Source of the DNA: Ophiura sarsii
Taxonomy: Eukaryota > Echinodermata > Ophiuroidea > Amphilepidida > Ophiuridae
Length of the DNA: 64,000 bases
Reading direction: 5' to 3'
Assembly (NCBI GenBank): GCA_035610835.1
Contig: CM069449.1
Span: 44,102,768-44,166,767 of the forward strand
The position numbers and the translations under genes are program-made. Every line of letters starts with the position of its first letter. Position 1 is the stretch's first letter. Positions 54,881-64,000 of this stretch are shown in pieces. Below the pieces are notes generated by a model. It did no database searches and was not told where the DNA came from. It saw only the letters and a program-made list of their open reading frames with translations.

Positions 54881-57184
54881 CATGTCTGAGGCTATTGGTA
54901 AATGCTCAATATGACAACTGTCTATAGGAAATAACTCGTGTTCTATACATTGCATAATCTTCTAATTTGGAGAGTGGCAAGATATGTATATAATTGTTAT
55001 ATACGGTAAAGATAAAGTAAATACGACATTCACATTGTTAGGGACTGGTCATTTTATGCGTGATTATGGCCCGTTTGTATGGTAAATCACTCAATATGAC
55101 AACTGTCTATAGGGAATAACTCGTCTTCTATACATTGCATAATCTTCTAATTTGGAGAGTGGCAAGATATGTATATAATTGTTATATACGGTAAAGATAA
55201 AGTAAATACGACATTTACATTGTTAGGGACTGGTCATTTTATGCGTGATTATGGCCCGTTTGTATGGTAAATCACTCAATATGACAACTGTCTATAGGGA
55301 ATAACTCGTCTTCTATACATTGCATACTCTTCTAATTTGGAGAGTGGCAAGATATGTATATACTTATTATATATGGTAAAGATAAAGTAAATACGACATG
55401 TACATTGTTAGGGACTGGTCATTTCATGCGTGATTATGGCCCAAGTTATATGGAATGCGCAAGTGTTACATGTAGTCTTACATATGGTGCAACGGGTGAA
55501 ATTCATTATTTAAACTAATTATATGACAGTAGTTTATTATGCAACAATCAATTAAAATCCTTTTTGTTATCGCAATGCGTTTCTTTTTTGATAAGGGACC
55601 GGTCACAACCGCATTATAGACGCTATAAAGTAATAACTATTGTGTCAATTATTGTAGCGTTGTATTTGCCATTGAAGTCATGGAATTATTGTATTTTCTT
55701 TGCATTTAATTAACGTGACGGTTATAATTTATCTTCCGTGTTTAATAAATGCATTAAAAGTACGACATGCATTGTGACGGACTGGTCATTTTACATGTGG
55801 TAGACAGAGAGAAAGAAAGACAAACAACAACCACCGAAAAAAGTTCAAAAATAAAGAAGAACAAAAACCAAAAGAGAGAAAAAAAAGAAAAAAAATGTGA
55901 CAAACAGATGAATAAAATAAACAAGTTAATGAGCCACGCAAATAACGAAAATGTTATATTAATACATTGTTAAAACACCAATGGCTCCCACCATGAGGAT
56001 TTGAACCCGTGTCTCTAGCCTTAAGTATGAATATCCCAACGCGCTAATCAATTGAGCTAATCGCCCATCTATGCAATATCAAGCCAAATCAAGAGTCATA
56101 TTATCTTCGGCTTTAGAAATTAGCACTGATTCACAATACACCTTTAACAGTAACGCCTTATAGCGTCTTTTTATTCAGAACCATGCCCTCGTACTATCAG
56201 AGTATGGACAACCGTTGCGTTTGTCCATCCATTGAAAAGCATGCACATCGGTCGATTGTCCCCGATAAATAATAGAACTAACTCCTATTATCTATTTAAT
56301 TTAGACGGACAATCGTGTACACGCGTGCAATTCAATATGGACAACCATGTAACGTTTGTCCATCACCGCGGCGTCATTAGAATTCCAAAGACAGGGTTCG
56401 GCGAATTACCTACAATGTAATGTTTATACCACTGTGGACGATGCTATTTAATATAATTCTCTTTATTTAGCTTTGGCCTTGTTATTATAATGTTATAAAT
56501 GTAATAATTCTGTAATAAATGATTGCCGCGGTATGCTACGCGAGCCATGTCGTGCGCTATGTCCGAGCCGCTTGGAGCGATATGCGCGAGGCGTGTCAAT
56601 CGATGTGCACGAAGAGTGTCGATCGCTGTGCGCGTGGCGTGTGGAGCGCTGCGCGCGAGACGTATAGATTGTTAATCATGATCTGTACACAAACAATGAA
56701 TGTAATGACTGAACCTATTCATATCTGGCCTGTATTGATATGTAATGAACCGCAATGTTAGTTACCATCTAATTGTTCATGTTATTTCTTGGTAACAAAG
56801 TCGAGTGCTATGCTCGAAGTTTAAGCAAACGCGTAGCGCAAGCTGTAACCAAGGGATACGCATGGGATTGGGTCGAGCGCCACGCACGAACCGTCAAAGT
56901 TGTATTTAAATCATATTTTATAATGTTCTCGTGTTTATCGGGGTATCAGATGCTGTTTTAAAATAAATAATCAGGCTTCCTTGAGTAATAGGAGCAAATA
57001 TGCAGGTTTAGGTATTTAATATGACCAGTCCCTAATTCAGTACTGTAGACACCTCTTGATGATGGTATATCAGGAGATTCACAGCATCTCTATTTACTGA
57101 AAATTTGATCAAAAAAGACTTACAAATAAAAAAGTTGTGGCTAAAAATGTAAAATCAGATGATTTTTTTTGGACTTCATTCAGA
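54881..57184 (+). repeat. Array unit 7 (2304 bp, lacks the 269-bp segment)
   Basis: Starts CATGTCTGAGGC. The 269 bp between ACA of the left inverted repeat and TGT of the right one are absent, leaving the perfect palindrome TCAGACATGTCTGA (54875-54888). Also carries a private change, CCTTTAACAG, near 56141 (CCTTTCACAG in the others). Confidence 0.97.
55982..56066 (-). ncRNA. tRNA-like Pol III unit, array unit 7
   Basis: Same sequence as in unit 1, unaffected by the deletion elsewhere in the unit. Confidence 0.55.
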
Positions 57185-59757
57185 CAATTCAGGAAAATTG
57201 GTGTTGGACCACACGGTCCATTTCTTTGCTAATATCCCACTTTAAGGGACTATTTTCAAGCGCTGATTTTGCAACAAACTTGTGTGGGGAGCTTGAGCTA
57301 TCTACTAAAGTGATATCCCTCCCCCGCCCCCACCAATCAATGTTGAGGGTCCCAACGACCGTGGTGATGAAACGGTTCCGAACAACATTGAATGGGGGGA
57401 CTGGGGGTTGATTTCAACGAAGTCCTCAAAGTGGTTCAACAGTTATTTCCGGAATTGTCTGAGGCTATTGGTAAATGCTCAATATGACAACTGTCTATAG
57501 GAAATAACTCGTGTTCTATACATTGCATAATCTTCTAATTTGGAGAGTGGCAAGATATGTATATAATTGTTATATACGGTAAAGATAAAGTAAATACGAC
57601 ATTCACATTGTTAGGGACTGGTCATTTTATGCGTGATTATGGCCCGTTTGTATGGTAAATCACTCAATATGACAACTGTCTATAGGGAATAACTCGTCTT
57701 CTATACATTGCATAATCTTCTAATTTGGAGAGTGGCAAGATATGTATATAATTGTTATATACGGTAAAGATAAAGTAAATACGACATTTACATTGTTAGG
57801 GACTGGTCATTTTATGCGTGATTATGGCCCGTTTGTATGGTAAATCACTCAATATGACAACTGTCTATAGGGAATAACTCGTCTTCTATACATTGCATAC
57901 TCTTCTAATTTGGAGAGTGGCAAGATATGTATATACTTATTATATATGGTAAAGATAAAGTAAATACGACATGTACATTGTTAGGGACTGGTCATTTCAT
58001 GCGTGATTATGGCCCAAGTTATATGGAATGCGCAAGTGTTACATGTAGTCTTACATATGGTGCAACGGGTGAAATTCATTATTTAAACTAATTATATGAC
58101 AGTAGTTTATTATGCAACAATCAATTAAAATCCTTTTTGTTATCGCAATGCGTTTCTTTTTTGATAAGGGACCGGTCACAACCGCATTATAGACGCTATA
58201 AAGTAATAACTATTGTGTCAATTATTGTAGCGTTGTATTTGCCATTGAAGTCATGGAATTATTGTATTTTCTTTGCATTTAATTAACGTGACGGTTATAA
58301 TTTATCTTCCGTGTTTAATAAATGCATTAAAAGTACGACATGCATTGTGACGGACTGGTCATTTTACATGTGGTAGACAGAGAGAAAGAAAGACAAACAA
58401 CAACCACCGAAAAAAGTTCAAAAATAAAGAAGAACAAAAACCAAAAGAGAGAAAAAAAAGAAAAAAAATGTGACAAACAGATGAATAAAATAAACAAGTT
58501 AATGAGCCACGCAAATAACGAAAATGTTATATTAATACATTGTTAAAACACCAATGGCTCCCACCATGAGGATTTGAACCCGTGTCTCTAGCCTTAAGTA
58601 TGAATATCCCAACGCGCTAATCAATTGAGCTAATCGCCCATCTATGCAATATCAAGCCAAATCAAGAGTCATATTATCTTCGGCTTTAGAAATTAGCACT
58701 GATTCACAATACACCTTTCACAGTAACGCCTTATAGCGTCTTTTTATTCAGAACCATGCCCTCGTACTATCAGAGTATGGACAACCGTTGCGTTTGTCCA
58801 TCCATTGAAAAGCATGCACATCGGTCGATTGTCCCCGATAAATAATAGAACTAACTCCTATTATCTATTTAATTTAGACGGACAATCGTGTACACGCGTG
58901 CAATTCAATATGGACAACCATGTAACGTTTGTCCATCACCGCGGCGTCATTAGAATTCCAAAGACAGGGTTCGGCGAATTACCTACAATGTAATGTTTAT
59001 ACCACTGTGGACGATGCTATTTAATATAATTCTCTTTATTTAGCTTTGGCCTTGTTATTATAATGTTATAAATGTAATAATTCTGTAATAAATGATTGCC
59101 GCGGTATGCTACGCGAGCCATGTCGTGCGCTATGTCCGAGCCGCTTGGAGCGATATGCGCGAGGCGTGTCAATCGATGTGCACGAAGAGTGTCGATCGCT
59201 GTGCGCGTGGCGTGTGGAGCGCTGCGCGCGAGACGTATAGATTGTTAATCATGATCTGTACACAAACAATGAATGTAATGACTGAACCTATTCATATCTG
59301 GCCTGTATTGATATGTAATGAACCGCAATGTTAGTTACCATCTAATTGTTCATGTTATTTCTTGGTAACAAAGTCGAGTGCTATGCTCGAAGTTTAAGCA
59401 AACGCGTAGCGCAAGCTGTAACCAAGGGATACGCATGGGATTGGGTCGAGCGCCACGCACGAACCGTCAAAGTTGTATTTAAATCATATTTTATAATGTT
59501 CTCGTGTTTATCGGGGTATCAGATGCTGTTTTAAAATAAATAATCAGGCTTCCTTGAGTAATAGGAGCAAATATGCAGGTTTAGGTATTTAATATGACCA
59601 GTCCCTAATTCAGTACTGTAGACACCTCTTGATGATGGTATATCAGGAGATTCACAGCATCTCTATTTACTGAAAATTTGATCAAAAAAGACTTACAAAT
59701 AAAAAAGTTGTGGCTAAAAATGTAAAATCAGATGATTTTTTTTGGACTTCATTCAGA
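57185..59757 (+). repeat. Array unit 8 (2573 bp)
   Basis: Full-length unit that resembles units 1-6. Confidence 0.97.
58555..58639 (-). ncRNA. tRNA-like Pol III unit, array unit 8
   Basis: Same sequence as in unit 1. Confidence 0.55.
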
Positions 59758-62147
59758 CAATTCAGGAAAATTGGTGTTGGACCACACGGTCCATTTCTTT
59801 GCTAATATCCCACTTTAAGGGACTATTTTCAAGCGCTGATTTTGCAACAAACTTGTGTGGGGAGCTTGAGCTATCTACTAAAGTGATATCCCTCCCCCGC
59901 CCCCACCAATCAATGTTGAGGGTCCCAACGACCGTGGTGATGAAACGGTTCCGAACAACATTGAATGGGGGGACTGGGGGGTTGATTTCAACGAAGTCCT
60001 CAAAGTGGTTCAACAGTTATTTCCGGAATTGTCTGAGGCTATTGGTAAATGCTCAATATGACAACTGTCTATAGGAAATAACTCGTGTTCTATACATTGC
60101 ATAATCTTCTAATTTGGAGAGTGGCAAGATATGTATATAATTGTTATATACGGTAAAGATAAAGTAAATACGACATTTACATTGTTAGGGACTGGTCATT
60201 TTATGCGTGATTATGGCCCGTTTGTATGGTAAATCACTCAATATGACAACTGTCTATAGGGAATAACTCGTCTTCTATACATTGCATACTCTTCTAATTT
60301 GGAGAGTGGCAAGATATGTATATACTTATTATATATGGTAAAGATAAAGTAAATACGACATGTACATTGTTAGGGACTGGTCATTTCATGCGTGATTATG
60401 GCCCAAGTTATATGGAATGCGCAAGTGTTACATGTAGTCTTACATAGGGTGCAACGGGTGAAATTCATTATTTAAACTAATTATATGACAGTAGTTTATT
60501 ATGCAACAATCAATTAAAATCCTTTTTGTTATCGCAATGCGTTTCTTTTTTGATAAGGGACCGGTCACAACCGCATTATAGACGCTATAAAGTAATAACT
60601 ATTGTGTCAATTATTGTAGCGTTGTATTTGCCATTGAAGTCATGGAATTATTGTATTTTCTTTGCATTTACTTAACGTGACGGTTATAATTTATCTTCCG
60701 TGTTTAATAAATGCATTAAAAGTACGACATGCATTGTGACGGACTGGTCATTTTACATGTGGTAGACAGAGAGAAAGAAAGACAAACAACAACCACCGAA
60801 AAAAGTTCAAAAATAAAGAAGAACAAAAACCAAAAGAGAGAAAAAAAAGAAAAAAAATGTGACAAACAGATGAATAAAATAAACAAGTTAATGAGCCACG
60901 CAAATAACGAAAATGTTATATTAATACATTGTTAAAACACCAATGGCTCCCACCATGAGGATTTGAACCCGTGTCTCTAGCCTTAAGTATGAATATCCCA
61001 ACGCGCTAATCAATTGAGCTAATCGCCCATCTATGCAATATCAAGCCAAATCAAGAGTCATATTATTTTCGGCTTTAGAAATTAGCACTGATTCACAATA
61101 CACCTTTCACAGTAACGCCTTATAGCGTCTTTTTATTCAGAACCATGCCCTCGTACTATCAGAGTATGGACAACCGTTGCGTTTGTCCATCCATTGAAAA
61201 GCATGCACATCGGTCGATTGTCCCCGATAAATAATAGAACTAACTCCTATTATCTATTTAATTTAGACGGACAATCGTGTACACGCGTGCAATTCAATAT
61301 GGACAACCATGTAACGTTTGTCCATCACCGCGGCGTCATTAGAATTCCAAAGACAGGGTTCGGCGAATTACCTACAATGTAATGTTTATACCACTGTGGA
61401 CGATGCTATTTAATATAATTCTCTTTATTTAGCTTTGGCCTTGTTATTATAATGTTATAAATGTAATAATTCTGTAATAAATGATTGCCGCGGTATGCTA
61501 CGCGAGCAATGTCGTGCGCTATGTCCGAGCCGCTTGGAGCGATATGCGCGAGGCGTGTCAATCGATGTGCACGAAGAGTGTCGATCGCTGTGCGCGTGGC
61601 GTGTGGAGCGCTGCGCGTGAGACGTATAGATTGTTAATCATGATCTGTACACAAACAATGAATGTAATGACTGAACCTATTCATATCTGGCCTGTATTGA
61701 TATGTAATGAACCGCAATGTTAGTTACCATCTAATTGTTCATGTTATTTCTTGGTAACAAAGTCGAGTGCTATGCTCGAAGTTTATGCAAACGCGTAGCG
61801 CAAGCTGTAACCAAGGGATACGCATGGGATTGGGTCGAGCGCCACGCACGAACCGTCAAAGTTGTATTTAAATCATATTTTATAATGTTCTCGTGTTTAT
61901 CGGGGTATCAGATGCTGTTTTAAAATAAATAAGTCAGGCTTCCTTGAGTAATAGGAGCAAATATGCAGGTTTAGGTATTTAATATGACCAGTCCCTAATT
62001 CAGTACTGTAGACACCTCTTGATGATGGTATATCACGAGATTCACAGCATCTCTATTTACTGAAAATTTGATCAAAAAAGACTTACAAATAAAAAAGTTG
62101 TGGCTAAAAATGTAAAATCAGATGATTTTTTTTGGACTTCATTCAGA
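59758..62147 (+). repeat. Array unit 9 (2390 bp, two subrepeats, diverged)
   Basis: Lacks one 185-bp subrepeat and has an extra G (GACTGGGGGGTTG) and an extra base (AATAAGTCAGG). Shared with unit 10 are CATAGGGTGCAAC, GCATTTACTTAACG and ATTATTTTCGGC; private changes include GCGAGCAATGTCG and GTTTATGCAAACG. Diverged from the uniform block of units 1-8. Confidence 0.96.
60944..61028 (-). ncRNA. tRNA-like Pol III unit, array unit 9
   Basis: A-box, B-box and terminator are unchanged although the surrounding unit has diverged. Confidence 0.55.
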
Positions 62148-64000
62148 CAATTCAGGAAAATTGGTGTTGGACCACACGGTCCATTTCTTTGCTAATATCC
62201 CACTTTAAGGGACTATTTTCAAGCGCTGATTTTGCAACAAACTTGTGTGGGGAGCTTGAGCTATCTATTAAAGTGATATCCCTCCCCCGCCCCCACCAAT
62301 CAATGTTGAGGGTCCCAACGACCGTGGTGATGAAACGGTTCCGAACAACATTGAATGGGGGGACTGGGGGGTTGATTTCAACGAAGTCCTCAAAGTGGTT
62401 CAACAGTTATTTCCGGAATTGTCTGAGGCTATTGGTAAATGCTCAATATGACAACTGTCTATAGGAAATAACTCGTGTTCTATACATTGCATAATCTTCT
62501 AATTTGGAGAGTGGCAAGATATGTATATAATTGTTATATACGGTAAAGATAAAGTAAATACGACATTTACATTGTTAGGGACTGGTCATTTTATGCGTGA
62601 TTATGGCCCGTTTGTATGGTAAATCACTCAATATGACAACTGTCTATAGGGAATAACTCGTCTTCTATACATTGCATAATCTTCTAATTTGGAGAGTGGC
62701 AAGATATGTATATAATTGTTATATACGGTAAAGATAAAGTAAATACGACATTTACATTGTTAGGGACTGGTCATTTTATGCGTGATTATGGCCCGTTTGT
62801 ATGGTAAATCACTCAATATGACAACTGTCTATAGGGAATAACTCGTCGTCTATACATTGCATACTCTTCTAATTTGGAGAGTGGCAAGATATGTATATAC
62901 TTATTATATATGGTAAAGATAAAGTAAATACGACATATACATTGTTAGGGACTGGTCATTTCATGCGTGATTATGGCCCAAGTTATATGGAATGCGCAAG
63001 TGTTACATGTAGTCTTACATAGGGTGCAACGGGTGAAATTCATTATTTAAACTAATTATATGACAGTAGTTTATTATGCAACAATCAATTAAAATCCTTT
63101 TTGTTATCGCAATGCGTTTCTTTTTTGATAAGGGACCGGTCACAACCGCATTATAGACAGTATAAAGTAATAACTATTGTGTCAATTATTGTAGCGTTGT
63201 ATTTGCCATTGAAGTCATGGAATTATTGTATTTTCTTTGCATTTACTTAACGTGACGGTTATAATTTATCTTCCGTGTTTAATAAATGCATTAAAAGTAC
63301 GACATGCATTGTGACGGACTGGTCATTTTACATGTGGTAGACAGAGAGAAAGAAAGACAAACAACAACCACCGAAAAAAGTTCAAAAATAAAGAAGAACA
63401 AAAACAAAAAGAGAGAAAAAAAAGAAAAAAAATGTGACAAACAGATGAATAAAATAAACAAGTTAATGAGCCACGCAAATAACGAAAATGTTATATTAAT
63501 ACATTGTTAAAACACCAATGGCTCCCACCATGAGGATTTGAACCCGTGTCTCTAGCCTTAAGTATGAATATCCCAACGCGCTAATCAATTGAGCTAATCG
63601 CCCATCTATGCAATATCAAGCCAAATCAAGAGTCATATTATTTTCGGCTTTAGAAATTAGCACTGATTCACAATACACCTTTCACAGTAACGCCTTATAG
63701 CGTCTTTTTATTCAGAACCATGCCCTCGTACTATCAGAGTATGGACAACCGTTGCGTTTGTCCATCCATTGAAAAGCATGCACATCGGTCGATTGTCCCC
63801 GATAAATAATAGAACTAACTCCTATTATCTATTTAATTTAGACGGACAATCGTGTACACGCGTGCAATTCAATATGGACAACCATGTAACGTTTGTCCAT
63901 CACCGCGGCGTCATTAGAATTCCAAAGACAGGGTTCGGCGAATTACCTACAATGTAATGTTTATACCACTGTGGACGATGCTATTTAATATAATTCTCTT
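62148..64000 (+). repeat. Array unit 10 (partial, runs off the window)
   Basis: Has three subrepeats. Shares the unit 9 variants and has its own changes (CTATCTATTAAAG, TCGTCGTCTATAC, GACATATACATT, AGACAGTATAAAG). Ends in the window at CTATTTAATATAATTCTCTT. Confidence 0.96.
63519..63603 (-). ncRNA. tRNA-like Pol III unit, array unit 10
   Basis: Again unchanged in the A-box, B-box and terminator despite other substitutions in the unit. Confidence 0.55.

Larger units (their letters stand above)
39443..64000. repeat. Tandem array of a 2573-bp unit (nine units plus a partial tenth)
   Basis: The anchor CAATTCAGGAAAATTGG recurs at 39443, 42016, 44589, 47162, 49735, 52308, 57185, 59758 and 62148; unit 7 (from 54881) lacks it. 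The period is 2573 bp, except unit 7 (2304 bp, 269 bp missing) and unit 9 (2390 bp, one 185-bp subrepeat missing plus two single-base insertions). Small frames of 62-80 codons repeat identically in units 1-6, showing near-perfect homogeneity. They lack domains, and nothing shows selection on them. Each unit contains, in order, a 269-bp segment bounded by inverted repeats, usually three 185-bp subrepeats, an A- and purine-rich tract, a minus-strand tRNA-like sequence, a palindromic cluster and two CpG-rich segments. The array continues beyond the window. Confidence 0.98.

Noticed and set aside
39443..64000. The repeated 62-80 codon frames in the array as genes
   Set aside because: They have no domains, no splice structure and biased content (A-rich or CpG-repeat driven). 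Their perfect repetition simply follows from unit homogeneity.
39443..64000. CRISPR array or rDNA/histone-type tandem gene cluster
   Set aside because: The unit is 2.57 kb with no short repeat-spacer pattern, and it contains no rRNA, 5S or histone sequence that I recognise.

Overview
The window is eukaryotic nuclear DNA. The evidence is split coding exons with GT-AG junctions in consistent phases, AT-rich non-coding DNA, many terminal-inverted-repeat (TIR) transposons and pieces of LINE reverse transcriptase. The gene content (an IgGFc-binding-type exon and a zona pellucida (ZP) domain gene), the frequent 'taggcct' words and the dense short DNA transposons suggest a marine invertebrate deuterostome such as an echinoderm, hemichordate or lancelet. 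That placement is inference and is not proven here. There are no bacterial operons, no CRISPR array and no rRNA.

Layout. 0.08-1.3 kb: one long exon (minus strand) of an IgGFc-binding-protein-like gene that continues to the left of the window. 1.3-14.3 kb: mostly non-coding, with a doubtful two-exon gene model at 4.0-4.8 kb, a degenerate repeat array at 6.3-7.4 kb, two nested transposons at 9.03-11.23 kb and a 1.47-kb TIR element at 11.29-12.76 kb. 14.28-14.41 kb: a first coding exon with a signal peptide (minus strand), with a TATA box and initiator just upstream. It could be the 5' end of the 0.08-1.3 kb gene, but one linking exon has not been found. 14.9-22.4 kb: repeats, including a 661-bp TIR element, an inverted pair of tRNA-like sequences, foldback elements, and a second copy of the 6.3-7.4 kb repeat neighbourhood.

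22.4-39.3 kb: a direct segmental duplication. Each copy carries the same four minus-strand exons (203, 410, 100 and 193 nt, the same lengths in both) that together encode a complete ZP domain. Copy 1 is 25.94-31.96 kb and copy 2 is 35.82-39.23 kb. The four exons form a module with phase 1 at both ends. Comparing the copies shows later insertions with empty sites in the other copy: a 359-bp hAT-type element, a SINE-like insert, and an 844-bp element with 4-bp target duplications. Copy 1 has also lost the AG of one splice acceptor. The 2.6 kb between the copies holds a LINE reverse-transcriptase fossil split by a 949-bp TIR element.

39.44-64.0 kb: a nearly uniform tandem array of a 2573-bp unit (nine units and a partial tenth, continuing past the window), directly upstream of ZP copy 2. 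Each unit holds 185-bp subrepeats (usually three), a minus-strand tRNA-like sequence with matches to the Pol III A and B boxes and a T-run terminator, a roughly 160-bp palindromic hairpin cluster and a CpG-rich 24-bp periodic segment. Unit 7 lacks exactly the interior of a 269-bp inverted-repeat-bounded segment. Unit 9 lacks one 185-bp subrepeat. I see no convincing protein gene in the unit. This array is the least explained and most interesting structure in the window.
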